Assembly: GCA_015179125.1 (NCBI GenBank)
Contig: WHVA01000135.1
Coordinates: forward strand, 169,276 to 233,275
DNA length: 64,000 bases
Source of the DNA: Gautieria morchelliformis
Taxonomy: Eukaryota; Basidiomycota; Agaricomycetes; Gomphales; Gomphaceae
Reading direction: 5' to 3'
Made by a program: the position numbers and the translations under genes. Below, in pieces: positions 52,125 through 64,000 of the stretch (within the stretch, counting starts at the first letter, position 1; each line of letters begins with the position of its first letter). The notes under the pieces were generated by a model. The model did no database searches. It was not told the origin of the DNA and was given only the letters and a program-made list of their open reading frames with translations.

Positions 52125-55100
52125 CTATCCTCTGTGCCTGTCCTCTTTTCTTTTGCCCGCTCCTGCCTTTCCTTTCGACGTCGTTACATCTCTGTATTGC
52201 TCCTCGAATCGCTTGGTGTCGTGTATGTACCTGAACAAATGTTCCATCGCCTTATGCCCCCCCAATAACGTCTTGACCGATTTGGCTCCTATCTTGAGTT
52301 TTCTCTCTAGTCTCCCTCTCTGCTCTCTGTATGCTGGGCAGCGGAATAGGAAATGATGTACTGTCTCTGGAGCGCTCCTGCATGCTGGGCAGAGGGGTGA
52401 CGCTGTTTTCCCGATTTTGTGTAAGTGTTTGTTCAGCGCAATATGTCCCGTTCTCAGTTGTACCAGCAGGCTCGCTTGTTTGTGCGGCATATTTCTTGTG
52501 ATCTTCGAGAATGCTGCTGACGGCATAGTGGGGTCGATCTCATGCACATGAAGCGCTCTGGGGACTTAGCAAATTTTTCCTTCGCTTCCCGGTTCAGCTT
52601 CGCGTTGTGCCTCTGGATCTCTGCCGCTCTGCTCACTGGTAGCTTCCCTCGACACTCGGTCAGTATGTACCGCATGCTGCTGTTCCGTCCTTCCGCTGCT
52701 CTTTTTGCCTCTTTGTCGGCTCTCTTATTTCCTTCTACCCCTTCGTGCCCTGGCACCCACCTCACAATTACTTCAGCTCCTTCTTGTTTCTCCACCACTC
52801 CCTGTATCTGCCTGTGTAGAGCGTTTACCATGTATTGACCTGGTATAGCTTGTTCTTGTCTAGTAGCTTGGATGGCGGCCTGGCTGTCCATTGCTATTGT
52901 GTAGCTCCCACCCCTCTCGTCGTTCAGCATCCTTGCTCCCATCGCCGCTGCTGCCAGCTCCGCTTCGAACACTGTATGCTCGCTTTCTGGGCCCAGGTGT
53001 AGCCTTGCCGTCTTCCTCTCTCTCCCGTTCCTAAATAGCACCGCCGCTGCCCCCACTCCCCCGTTTATGCTCGACCCGTCGGTATACACCGTGGTCCCGG
53101 CCTCTTGCTCACTCATCTCACTCTTCGCTTGTTCCTTGTTGAGGGGGATCCTCACGCTGAAGGCCAGCGTCCACTTCGGACCGAACACCACTGTATGTAT
53201 TTTCTCCATCACATCTGGCTGTAGACTGAAGGCGTGCATTATCTCGTGTAGGGGGGATCTGTGCCACTTTACGTATCTTTTCGCTGCTTTCCTCACTTTT
53301 CCCACGATCAGGTGGCTCTGGGGGAGGCACGCAAGTCGAACTGCCGCTCTGTGCACTATTTTGGATACCATCAGCGGGAAAGGGAGGAGGTACGCGTGTG
53401 CATCGAGAATGTCGTTGGCCGTTGTCATGAGGGCTCCTGTAATGTCTATCGCCGCCCGCCTCTGAATTCTTGCGAGTTTATTAATAAACCCCTTTGTTCC
53501 CTTGCTTGTGGCCATTTCTGGAACTAGGAAGACGTCAGCTGCGTACAACATTTACAACATTCTCGGGACTGCTACCGTCATGTAGTACGTCCTCATGTAC
53601 TTAGCTGTTACTCCCTTGGACGGTTTCGCAAGTCTTCTGTACTGGTTTATGTACGCCTCTCCTTTCTTCAGCGCGTAGTTGACGTGCTCCCGGAATCTCA
53701 GTTCTTGGTCCATCATTACCCCCAGGAACTTGTGCGCTGTTGTGGGTTTTATGACGTGCTGCCCTATTCTTATCTCCGGTCTCGCTACTGGTCTGGTTTT
53801 GCCCGGCTTGGCAGGGTCTTTTTCTCTGCGTCTGGTGAGTCCCATCAAACCGAACCTTTCTACCGTGAACTGGCAGTAGTGTTTTTCCGCCCAGTCGTTT
53901 GCCCCATCTGGTCTAACCATTATGTCCGATAGCTTACTGAACGCCTTCTCGAGGTCCGGACCTTCGGCTATTATAGTGGTGTCGTCCACAAATCCCACGC
54001 TCCCTTCTCCGTTGTTGTGCCACACCACGTCTATCAGGTCACCGTTGTAAAACTGGTAAGCGAGTGCCGATAGCGGACAACCTTGGTCCATTCCTCGCCC
54101 AATGGGTCTGGTTGCGGAAAAGTAGTCATCAAAACTTACCGTGGTAAGCCTGTTTTGGACCTTTCTGCGTATCCAATTGGTGTATTCACGTGGTACTCCC
54201 CTTCTTCGCATGTTATGAGCCAGCCGGTCTAGCACTATGCTTGGAAACGCTCCCTTGATGTCCAGATATAGCACCCCAAGTACGTTTCCTCTCCTCCACG
54301 CGTCCTTCACCTCTGACACCACGTAGTGTACGGCGTCGGTTGTCGTTCTTCCGGGTCTGCATCCAAAGTGGTTGTCGGGTAACAATTGGTATTTTTCCGT
54401 CATCTTTACCAGATCCTCCGCCACGCACGCGGACAGCACTTTTCCCATCGTGTCCAGTAGTGCGATCGGCCGATAGGCACCTGGAGCCATGTAGTCTGCC
54501 TTACCTGGCTTGCGGAGGACCTTTGTTATTGAATCCCTCCACTCTGCCGGGTATACTTTGAGGTCGAACGTTGCGCGGAAGAGAGGTCCTATGTACGGTA
54601 GAAGGGTGTCAATGCACTGTTTTATGAGTTCATTAGGGATACCATTTTCTCCCGGTGCCTTGAACTGGTTGAGTTTGTCCACAGCTCTTCTGATCTGCTC
54701 GTCTGAGATTGGCTGATACTCGAACTCCGGCGGGGGATACTCGTAGTCCTCCGGTATTTGTTCAACCGCTTCTCCTGGCTCTGGGGAAAAGGTGTCTAAG
54801 AGTAGGTCTGACTTTTGTTCGTTTGTCTCTGCTATCTGCTTCACGCTGTTTGCATTTTTTGTCACTAGCGTCGGTACCCGCGTCTGACCCCCGTCTCCCG
54901 CGTCCGCCGAAGCGTATCTGTGGGCTGCCCATATCGTATTTTGGTCTATGCCATCAAGGAAGTCTTTCCAATGCTCTCTTTTTGACCTCTCTATGTCTTC
55001 CGCGTAGCGATTCCGAGAGGCTCTGTATTCTTTGTGTGCTGCGTGTGTCGGGTCGTCTCTTAGCACATATGCTTTCCTTGCGAGCCGCCTGGTCTCTGTT

Positions 55101-56090
55101 CTGGTGCGCGACAGCTGTAAGGACCACCATCGCTTCATGTATATCGACGGCCTGTTTTTTGGCACTAGTTCTTCTGTGGTATCCAAGATGGCCATTGTCA
55201 TCTCTCGCAAGTTTTGATGGAACTGTTGAGCAGTGAGTGGTATGGGTTCTTTGAGTCTCTCTTTTAACTCAGCTTCGAGCATCTTTCTGTATTCCTTCCA
55301 GTCCACCTGTCTGTAATTGGGCTTCGGCGGTTGGGTGCTTGCCTTGATGGATACGTCGATCATGGTGTCTATGGGCAGGTGGTCGCTTTTTGGTGGTAGA
55401 TCTTCTGGCACTGTGCTGCAGCTAATCATGACTGAAGGCGATGCAAAGACATTATCTGTTCGCGTGTAATTCCCTGTGGCCATCGATCTTAGCGTTGGTA
55501 CATCCTTAGGTAGCGCCATGTGTAGTCCGTGATCTGCTATTGCGTCCAATAGTATTTGCGCCTCATCTAAATTTGCCCTTGTGAATAAGTGTGCATTGCG
55601 CAGCTCGTCCCAGACCGGGTGATGCCTATTGAAATCCCTGAGCCACACCATGCCCTCTATCTCCCTTTCTTGCATGGTCCCTTCCGCCGCTCTGTGTTGC
55701 ATATATTTCTGTATGGCTCTTATACTGTTAGAATGGGCGCAGTCCACGTATGGATTAACTATCAGGACGTCACCCATGTTGGTTTTTATCTTTGCTGCCG
55801 TGACATCTGGCGATCCCATGTCAATTGCTCCCCACGCGCTCGTCGCCATCTTTTTGCTTATCAGCAGCATCGATCTCGTTCACTTCTCTTTATCATTGAA
55901 GTGTGTTCTGGGGTACACCGAGTACCAGTTTGGTGTTGCCTAGGAAGTCAATATATGGTTCTTGGATTGCGAGGACGTCATATTTTTCGGGTGAGCACTT
56001 AGCTAGCATTTCTACCGTTGCCGTTAGCGATTTGTTGATGTTCTGTTGTCTGATTCTCAATTTTCGCATTTGTTGGTTTTCTTCGTTCAT
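52125..56090 (-). pseudogene. LINE 3 ORF2: APE endonuclease, reverse transcriptase, RNase H
   Basis: The endonuclease starts RIRQQNINKSL and has AIQEPYIDFLGN and LRDFNRHHPVW (Gly of GDFN replaced by Arg) and KSDHLPI. Reverse transcriptase has FKAPGENGIPN, AYRPIALLDTMGK, LYLDIKGAFPS, DQGCPLSA (GQGDPLS is usual) and GFVDD near 53975. RNase H has VYTDGSS, FEAELAA, DSQAAIQA and PGHEGVEGNKRAD (53100-52700). Three breaks are seen: a frameshift near 55880, an in-frame TAA at 53552-53554 created by a 9-bp tandem duplication (ATGTTGTAA then ATGTTGTAC), and a frameshift near 52555. The C-terminal CPACRSAPETVHHFLFRC zinc motif is kept. Confidence 0.92.
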
Positions 56091-57900
56091 CTTTGGTGCG
56101 TATTGTTATCGCTTCTGTTTTGCTGTACTGTTTGTGTCCTCTCGTGGCTGACCCCTATTCTGTAGTCGTCCAGTCTGCTCTGTCGCCCTTCGCCCTGTTC
56201 TCTGTCTTGCCACCCTTGGTCCATGTGCCCGATTCTTGGATTCACTCCTCTTCCTCTCCCTCGCACGTTTCCTCTGCTTTCAATCCTTCCTCTATTCCTT
56301 GGGTTATCTGGTTCCACTTGGTGCCTCTCCCTGCTTCTGCTGTCCGCCAGTCTCACCATCCTTCTTTCCATTTCCGCCGTTTTCCATCTTCTGTCCTCCT
56401 GTTCCCTGAGTTTCCTTATGAGATCCCCTACATTGTCTGTTTCCTCTGCCTCTTGGTGCTGTTCCCATGTCCACGGGCCGTCATTGGGAAAGAATTTGTA
56501 TGTATGTTCTGGATCGCTCTTTTCTGCCACTGCGCATTCCGATTTGAATACCGGGCATGTCCTATCCCATGACGCATGACCTTTTGCGTCGCAATTCGTG
56601 CATTTGTATTTGCTTGGGTCATCCTCCTGGCATTCGGCTGTTCTGTGCTCTTCTCCGCATTTCCCGCACGTGTCTCTGCCGCTGCACTCTGCTGCCATGT
56701 GTCGAGCATTATAGCGCTGACATTTTAGGCATCTTCGCGGTTCTTTTTTCATTCTCCTGGCCCAGGTTCACTTTCCTGCTATTATTATCCCGTCTCTTAT
56801 GCTTTGATTTGCCGCTTCTGTAGATGTGAACTTGGCAATAATATGTGCTGATCTCTGTCCTGCCGTTCTCCTGTGGACCGGCTTTATCCACCGGGTTGAG
56901 AGCAGGGATCGGTCGGGGAGTTTAGAGTCCCTCTCGATCTTTCTCATCTCCGCCATGGCGTCGGGTGAGTGGTTCAGCGGCACGTACTCCACTATCACTG
57001 ACAGCGTTCTTTCTTTTATCGTGGCCATCCCGCTGAACTTGCTCAAGAACATCCTCTTGTTCGTCTGCACCCATTTTGCCGCCTCCTCTGTTTCCATGTC
57101 CAGCACTACTCCTCCATTCGCCAGCTTCTTGGCTCCCACGAAGCTTATGTCAATTCTTTCTGGGTCCGGCTCGAGGTTACTTATTGCTTCGTTAGCTTTC
57201 GCTACCAGCTCCTGCTCCGTTAGCTTGCCTAACTCGTCCTGTTCTCGTGACATGTCTCCGTCGATCAGTATTTGTCTCGCTTTCATTTTCGCTTTTGCCA
57301 GGTTGTTTAGGTGTGACAAGGGGACGTTACCTTTCAATGCGGCCGCGTATGTTGCCCCTCTCATGTTGTCTTCCCCTTGCCGTTCCCTCTGTCCTCCCAT
57401 GCTGTTCAAATGTTCTATGACATTTCTGGCTCCTACTGTTGCTTCTTCTGCCACCTCAGCCGCCTCTTTGGCCCTGTCAGCTGCTGCTTCCAACTTGGCC
57501 AGGGTTGTCTCGATGTGCTTTTCGATGTGTCGCGAGACTGCTGCTCCTGCTGCTCTCGTGGCATCCTCCATCATTAGAATGGCCACCGCCCGAACTCCTT
57601 CCTCTAGTGTTTTGCCGCTAACGTTGTGTGCAAGTGACAATAACGCGTAACTTAGCTGTTCTGTCGACAACGGATCATCTTTCGTGTAATACCCGTGTTT
57701 GTCCAGGAACTGCCTCGCTTGCTCTCTGGTTCTGACCGACGTATTTGGCTCCAACAACAAATCAGATCTAGTTTTGTTGCTGGCTTGTTGTGTGGCGCCT
57801 GCCCTTGTGCGAGCTTGTGACGTGGCAGGCGCCTGGGGTTCGACCGCTTTGTGGCATCGTTTTGACAGCTTCTTTTCAGGGAAGCTCGTTTTCGCCGCTA
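56087..57900 (-). pseudogene. LINE 3 ORF1: Gag-like protein with zinc knuckles, one stop codon
   Basis: The frame is open from about 57900 but the first ATG comes only after residue 90, so the start codon may be lost. A helical Ala/Glu-rich part lies near 57550-57400. RQILIDGDMSREQDELGKL near 57270 is matched in LINE 4 (RQILIDKSLQ). A single in-frame TGA at 56768-56770 separates this from the knuckles CLKCQRYNARHMAAEC, CGKCGEEHRTAEC and CTNCDAKGHASWDRTC (56730-56560). The frame then runs to 56087, overlapping the start of ORF2. Confidence 0.88.
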
Positions 57901-58012
57901 GCTGTATTCAGCGATGCACTGGTGTGCGGTTTAGCGAGCATGTGTGTGTGAAGTGCGATTTTGGGTATTTTGGTGGTGGTGGTAAGCGTGAGAAAAGTCC
58001 GTCTTCTCATCT

Positions 58013-59192
58013 AATCTTGGCACTTGGCACTTGAGGCTTCCACCAAACGTACGTTAATACTGTTTTTTATTTGATCAAGATGCTCAGCATATGGATGCGG
58101 GGTCTGACGTCTCTCAATAACCTGAAGCGAAGAAAAATCCCCTGTACGGCGAACCGGAAGTCTTCTATAAGCGAAACCTTTGAGACCTGGCGAGGAACAT
58201 TCTATTGACATGAATTTCGCAACTTCCAGAAGCTTGTGAGTCCTCGAAGTGAAACTACTCCAAACTAATCTTGACGCCCATATGTCTATATATCGCCCTA
58301 CAAATTACAATTTCACTGAACCAGTCGCCCCGACAATTGACCGAGTACTTATAAGGAGACATATATAACCTGGAAACGACACGTCATATGCAGGGTTATG
58401 ACGTTGATATACGGACAGGGAACGATGTCGCATTGGTGGGTAAGTCTGCCAGTGAGATGTCTGCCATGTCATGTTGAGAATCATACGATATCAAGTCGTC
58501 AGGCCCTCCAGCCGCATTCTTAGGTAATTGTGTCCAGATGTAGATCATGCTATAAATGGCGAACTTGAGTGTTCCACGATCGACATGATCGACATGATCG
58601 ATCAGCGCATCACTCTGATCGCAGAAGCTGCCAAGAAGTGGGTGATGGCGCGTATCTAAATATAGCCACGAATGTAACATCGCCCACGTGCATAGAGTGC
58701 GCCATTCAATTCCAATTCAGTAACTCTCCTTCCCCAAACGGAATGGTGTCCCATCTTAAAATGTACTTAGTCTGCCTTCGCTCGCTGTCAAAATTCCATT
58801 GAGTCTTCGATTGCCTAAGTGCTCCCCACCATCACTTTGTCGTCGACGTCCCAATGTCGCTGTTCTCATCATTGTCAGTAGCGACAGGCCCTGGAGACAA
58901 GAAGTAATGTCTCAATGAGTAGACTTCATGCTCTTGTCGGCTTATCAGCACGAGTTCCTTTTAGCAGGCGGCGAGTGCAACAGTGTCATGTTCCAAGACG
59001 CAATATGCCGGTTCGACTGCTAAATAATTGTGAGCGACTGTTGCGATCACTCTGTGGGGAATTACTTATAAATATACATTTAGATAATATGTTTTCCGGA
59101 GAATCTTGCCGATGCGGGTGAAGCGTTTGGAAGCGTTTACAACACGCAGGGTGAACATTCGTTGAAATAGGCAAGCGATCCGGCGCTGACGA
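58013..59192. other. Intergenic region, no recognised gene
   Basis: A minus frame of 94 residues (58680-58396) has no known relatives to my eye. A short trinucleotide-like run (gatcgacatgatcgacatga) near 58578-58600 is the only repeat seen. This is the empty-site continuation of the sequence left of LINE 3 at 51.94 kb. Confidence 0.4.
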
Positions 59193-59984
59193 ATGTTCAT
59201 TCTTGCGCGCTGTCTCTTCGCCGTCTTCCCTTGGGTAACCACCGTCCTCTACCTCTCTCCGGTCACGCGTCAGGCTCTGAGACGACTATTTGGCTCCACT
59301 CTCGCCGCCGCCCGCCGTGCCGAAGCCTCTGTATCTTCCCAGCGCCAGCCGGGCCTCGCGATACACCTACCCCTCAGTGCTAGGCCTCCCATCGACATTC
59401 GCAATCCTCCTCCCTGTCCTCGCGGGTCTATCTTCCCAATCCAAACTCTACCGCCCACTCCTAGGCCCCTCCCCCACAAGGTCCGGCGAGTCCATCCCCC
59501 GCTCTTTCACCGCTTCCCTCACAAGCCTTCCACACATAATAAAGCCGCAGTCACCCTCCTCACAAGCTCATTGCTCACCCTCACACTTTCGCGATACTCT
59601 CCCCCACCTGGCGCCACACCTCCGAAGTGTCGACATGCGTCGCAGCATCCCCCATCCCAGCCTCGATCTGCACCTCGAGCGCATGTGCATTTCCGGCACG
59701 GAGCAACGTATGCAGCCCGTTCGCGCTCTGCACTATGCTGTGTGCCATGCGCGTTAGATCCGGAGCGGACGAGGACATCGGTATGCGTGCTAGCTGCCTC
59801 TCGAAAATGGCAAGAGAGTCGAGCATTAACCGGGCGTGCCAGCTCTTGTCTGGAACCACATCCTCATCCAAAAATTCCCACGCTATCAAAAACCCCAAAA
59901 CCCGACACTTCTCAACCCCTCCCAACCCCAGCCAGTACCCTCAGACACAATCCCACAGCCTCTCCCAGCATCCACCCAACAAAG
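59193..59984 (-). other. Possible host gene fragment on the minus strand, unrecognised
   Basis: A 114-residue minus frame (59925-59581) reads like protein (WEFLDEDVVPDKSWHARLML, RIPMSSSAPDLTRMAHSIVQ). It is preceded by an acceptor-like TGATAG and followed by a donor-like GTGAGC near 59570. Overlapping plus-strand frames are Pro/Ser-rich and look like antisense shadows. No domain is recognised. It borders the 5' end of LINE 4. Confidence 0.3.
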
Positions 59985-60239
59985 CAATGCCGACCCCGGC
60001 GGTCGTGGACCCACCAAGAAACCGCCACCTCACCGCAACACCCCACCAGTCACAGAAAGTCACACCCTGTGATCAAGCTCGCAAGCAACAAACAGGATTG
60101 AAGGACCAGCACTCAGGAAGGATCGACGCAGTCGCCCGAAGAAGCTCATCAGTTCCTCCTCAGCAAATGGCTCCTCCCAGAAAGGCAATCGATAACGTAC
60201 CACAGTCTGGCCACGGCGCTGCTACACCTCGCGGAAGCA

Positions 60240-61500
60240 CAGTCATCGATACCGAAGACGACAGAGGAGGGAATCAAGGCTGTAGCCACGCTCATAACTG
60301 ACCTAGCAGACAGGACAGCCATCGCTGAGCTGGCCACCGCAGTCAGAGAAAGGTTAAGCGGCGTGAACGACGTCCTCACCCCCATGCTACAACAAATGGA
60401 ACTGGCTACAACAAAGATCAGGGAGTCCACTAACAGTTTAGCAGGCACGGTCGAGGAATTACGACAGGAAAGCGATGGAATGGCGCAGCGCATAGTAGAC
60501 GCAGTCACAGCGCAAGCGCCGACCCCAACAACGCAAGGCCAGGAGCAACAACCCACCAGCAAACCAGCCCGATACCCGACTTACACTGCAGCGCTGGCAG
60601 CGTGTGCGACAAAACCAATTAGCCTCCAGTCGAGTACCCTAGCAAGATGTGATTTGCGCGCCCGGCAGATCCTAATCGACAAAAGCCTGCAGCCCCAGAC
60701 CACAGGATGGCCAGACTATCGGAGCCAGACATACTTGACAGAGCCAACAGGGCGATCGGGAGATGGAGTGGGAAGATGATCAGGAAAAGCCAAGGGCAGT
60801 AGGAGTACAGAGGCTACCGAGCGACGCCTTCTTCCTAGAGCTACAAACGGAGGAGACGGCAGAGCTACTACAAACTCGTCAGACCGCGACCAGCTTCCTT
60901 TCCAAATTTAGCAGCGACTCGATCATCAAACCCAACAATTACTCCATAATTGCCGAATTCGTTCCCATCAGATTCAACCCTGAATCTTGAGCCGAGCTGG
61001 CGGGAGTCGAGACGGGTAAAGCCTAGAGCAGGACGACATAGTCTCCGCACGATGGATAAAGCCTCTGGGAGACGTACTGCAACCCAGTCCACAGCCCACC
61101 TGGTCATACAACTACGAAACCGAATGGCAGCAAACACATTGATACGATGCGGGGTGCTAATCACAGGCACAAGGACGACAGCCAGGAAGATGCTGCAAGA
61201 GGCTAGGAGGTGCCTCAAATGCCAAAAATCGGGAGTCGCTCACTTGGCTGCGCAATGCCCTCAACTCGTCGACACATGTGGCACTTGCAGGAATGGGGGT
61301 CACAGGACGGCAGAATGCAGGGTGACTGACCCCAAGATCTACAGATGCGCCAACTGCGAGAATATAGGGCACGCAGCATGGGACGCGAGTGCCCGAAGTT
61401 CAAAGAGCATACCCGTAGAATCCAGCTTAAGTACCCAGAGACTAACATGCGTTTCTATCCAGCGGGCAAGGACCCACAGTTGTGGGAAACGGTAACCACA
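60240..61500 (+). pseudogene. LINE 4 ORF1: Gag-like protein, broken
   Basis: A helical part reads GVNDVLTPMLQQMELATTKI (60363-60422) and continues to 60560. RARQILIDKSLQP lies near 60658. FLELQTEETAELLQTRQTAT lies near 60831, and VPIRFNPES precedes a TGA at 60988-60990. Knuckles CLKCQKSGVAHLAAQC, CGTCRNGGHRTAEC and CANCENIGHAAWD are at 61212-61384. Four or more frame changes are present. Confidence 0.8.
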
Positions 61501-61819
61501 ACGCAAGACCCGACCATGATTTCCCGCAACCGCCATCTCGACCCCGATTCAGGCCAACACCGGGTGCACAACAGGGCCACCCGGAGCTCATGCCATCGTA
61601 CTGGAACCAGCCGAGAGGAGTCCCACCATCGCGCACACAAAGGGACGGTCCACCACACGCGGAAACCGCACGAGGAGTGCGTCCTCAAAACCGCGGACTA
61701 TCACTAGACGAGCTGGGCTTCGCTATAAACCCCAACTCCACCGACAGAAATCCAACCCACCAAAACCCACCCAGACCCCCATGAATAGTACAACATCACG
61801 CCGGTACCCTCACGACGTT

Positions 61820-64000
61820 AAAAATATGGCAGCAAAACCTCAACAAGTCCGATGCAGCGCAGCAGGACTTGATTAACTCTACAGACCCTAACACTTACGA
61901 CATAATTCTTCTGCAGGAGCCCTACTTCGACTTCCTAGGCAACACCCGCATCAACCACAGGTGGTACTCGCTCGTCCCTACAGCGCACAGGGACAACCCC
62001 AAAAAATCTCGCGCAAACTATCTTCATCAACCGACGCCTTCTTTCCAGCACGTGGCAGCAAATCGAACATACACTCGCAAGACGTAGTGGCAGTGACAGT
62101 ACAGACCAACGCCGGGGCCGTCACCATCTTCAACGTATACAATGATTGTGAGCAACTCGGACAGCCTCCAGGCAATGCACGACACGATCCAAGCGGACAA
62201 ACGGGGCGCACGACTCATCGACCCATCAAAGATGGTATGGATGGGGGGACTTCAACCGCCATCATCCCCTAACGAAGAGCGCAACGCGCATCTATTTACA
62301 ACGACCAACCTGGACAAAGCTCAAATCCTCCTAGAGTTTACTAGCACAGCACGATATGCTCATGGCCCTGCCAAAGGACGTCCCTACTCTCTGCGCGTCC
62401 ACCACCAAAACCTAACACGCCCAGACAATGTCTTCAGCAGCTCGGCGCTACACAACCTCTTCTCCAGTGCACCACCTTCCCGGATATGCAGCCCCCCTGC
62501 GCCGACCACTTCCCTATCTCCAGCACAATCGGACGTATCAGTTCCTATGGCGGAGGAGACAGCAAGAAGGAACTGGCAGCAAAGTAGACTGGCCCGAAAT
62601 TCAGGGAGCTTTTAACCAGCCAGCTAAGTCAACTCCCCCAACCGAACGAGATCACAGAAGCGGAAGAGCTCGAAGAACGACTGACCGCACTGACCACAGC
62701 GATCAACACGACGGTTGAAGCCGTCGTGCCATACTCCGTCCAATGCCCATACACCAAAAGATGGTGGACAAGGGAACTCAGTCAAGCAAGGTCCAAGATG
62801 CGAAGGACGGCGAGGTACGCCAACCTAGTCCAAACGACCCGCTACACCCAGCGCATCAGGAATATTGCAACTCGAGGACAGTCACACGGACCTAATACGC
62901 GCCCACCCAAGCAGAGCTACTGGATCGATGGCTACAAACCGCAGACGAATCCAGCATGTGGACAGCCAGTGACTGGTGTCTGGGCCGTCTCGGATGGGGC
63001 GCGCACCAGGATTCCACCGCTAAAGGTAATGGGCGACAACGGCATGGTGACCAGGGTCACAAACAACGAGGAGAAAAAGCAAGCTTCTAATTCAGCTCGT
63101 TCTTCCCCTCACAAGGAGCGCAACCCCACCAGCAACTCAACACACAATTCCCGGGGGCCAGCCTTCGCACACACACCAATCACCGACCAGCAAATCCGAC
63201 GAGTGATCGGCAAGATGAGCCCATACAAAGCCCCAGGGCCCTCCGGACTCTCCAACGCGGGTACTAACCCACTGCGCAGATCTGCTAACCCCCCACCTAG
63301 GATGCATCTACCGCGCGACTTCCACCTCGACGTATACCCCAAGCAGTGGAAAACTACCGCCATTGCCGCCTTAAGAAAGCCGGGAAAGCCTGACTATACA
63401 CTGGCAAAGGCTTACCGACCCATCACGCTAATGGACACCTTAGCCAAGCCGCTCTCAGGGTGTGTTGCCGAAAGCTAACCCATCACGCTGAAGCACTCCA
63501 CCTACACCAACTTTGGAGGAGGGCAGGAAGGAATACCGTCGACGCCCTACACGTAACAATAGACTTTATCAAGGACCAGTGGAGAAAGGGTAAGTAGTAT
63601 CAGCGCTATTCCTGGACGTCAAAGGAGCGTTCCCGAGTGTCACTGTGGATCAACTGATCCACGACCTACAGATGAAAGGGGTACCAGAACAATACACCAA
63701 GTGGGTACAAAACAGGCTGCAAGGGCGCCAAACGAGGATACAGTTCGACGACTACGTGTCCGATCTCCTGGACATTGACAACGGATGTGACCAAGGGGAC
63801 CCAATCTCTGGTTATACTGTATCATTTCTACAATGCGGGACTGATAGAAGTGGCAAGACAGGACAAAGGAGAGCTAGCACCGGCGTTCATAGATGAGTGA
63901 CGTTCTTAGCGGCGGGCAAAACTTTCAAGCAGACGCACAACAGACTAGTCCAGATGATGACGAGAGACGGAGGAGCGAACGAGTGGTCCAAGCTTCACAA
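61820..64000 (+). pseudogene. LINE 4 ORF2: endonuclease and reverse transcriptase, broken, incomplete
   Basis: The endonuclease begins LKIWQQNLNKSDAAQQ (61822) and has LLQEPYFDFLGNTRINHRWY (61908-61967). The GDFN region is altered to a WMGGLQPP reading (near 62232) by frame damage. Reverse transcriptase has YKAPGPSGL (63223), RKPGKPDY, AYRPITLMDT (63412), an LDVKGAFPS-like segment near 63610, GVPEQYTKWVQNRLQGRQTR near 63678 and CDQGDPIS at 63787. The YxDD site seems to be FIDE near 63882. The RNase H part lies beyond the window. Confidence 0.82.

Larger units (their letters stand above)
51951..57999 (-). mobile_element. LINE 3: full-length non-LTR retrotransposon, 13-bp target duplication
   Basis: 6,049 bp on the minus strand, with a poly(A) tail (15 T on the plus strand, 51951-51965). 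The exact 13-bp duplication CGTCTTCTCATCT occurs at 51938-51950 and 58000-58012. ORF1 and ORF2 are in the usual order. It is related to LINE 2 in organisation but clearly a different family, closer to LINE 4. Five lesions in the coding regions make it inactive. Confidence 0.95.
59985..64000 (+). mobile_element. LINE 4: decayed non-LTR retrotransposon, 3' end outside the window
   Basis: Plus strand. ORF1 (to about 61500) and the first two thirds of ORF2 are recognisable in at least ten frame segments. It is closest to LINE 3 in ORF1 and to both others in ORF2. The 5' border is not precise: GC-rich leader sequence begins at or before 59985. Indels are frequent, so this is the oldest of the LINE copies here. 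Confidence 0.85.

Noticed and set aside
59193-60101. 302-residue plus-strand frame with hydrophobic start as a membrane protein
   Set aside because: After a short hydrophobic N-terminus it is Pro/Ser/Arg-rich low-complexity sequence that runs into the LINE 4 leader; a minus-strand frame is at least as credible.

Overview
The window is nuclear DNA of a filamentous fungus, most probably a basidiomycete of the class Agaricomycetes. The evidence is the short introns (about 48-72 nt), the gene families present (a FunK1 kinase, a short BTB/POZ protein, a velvet-domain remnant, a patatin/NB-ARC/TPR receptor and a Cys-rich plus RTC4-like protein) and the transposon spectrum (Ty1/copia, Ty3/gypsy, hAT, LINEs whose ORF2 carries RNase H, foldback MITEs). 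The species cannot be named from sequence alone. No rRNA, tRNA or CRISPR was seen.

Layout. 1-725: broken acidic gene. 726-4644: minus-strand Copia 1, lacking its 3' end, inserted into a velvet-domain gene (4645-5480). 5350-6283 and 12455-13290: two diverged copies of one segment. Between them lies complete Copia 2 (6284-10865; 258-bp LTRs, GGGGG target duplication) and a GC-rich, internally duplicated stretch. 13755-17889: the best-preserved host gene, a 1,264-residue patatin-NB-ARC-TPR (NLR-like) protein in seven exons. 17.9-28.8 kb: a transposon graveyard with hAT, LINE, copia and gypsy fragments and copies of a TGTC...GACA LTR family. One of these LTRs holds a hAT element with an 8-bp target duplication. 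28814-29209: foldback MITE. 30310-31317: BTB gene. 32306-34456: FunK1 kinase gene (minus). 34759-41281: full-length LINE 2 (minus). 41.3-46.2 kb: Copia 3 (plus), its reverse transcriptase split by a 1,073-bp insertion. 46.2-51.06 kb: a Cys-rich/RTC4-like gene interrupted by an LTR that itself holds a second solo LTR, and by a second foldback MITE. 51.6 kb: patatin-like scrap. 51951-57999: full-length LINE 3 (minus) with a 13-bp target duplication. 59.98-64 kb: decayed LINE 4 (plus) running off the edge.

The host genes do not form a pathway. The locus looks like a fast-evolving accessory compartment, where receptor-like, kinase and BTB genes of families that are often expanded in such fungi sit among nested transposons. 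The insertions give a relative time order: Cys-rich/RTC4-like gene, then LTR family 1, then LTR family 2. The three copia elements share a primer-binding site matching the anticodon stem-loop of initiator tRNA-Met, which implies half-tRNA priming. The NLR-like gene keeps the patatin catalytic residues, the P-loop and ten near-identical 42-residue TPR units, and is the strongest candidate for a functional, rapidly evolving system here.
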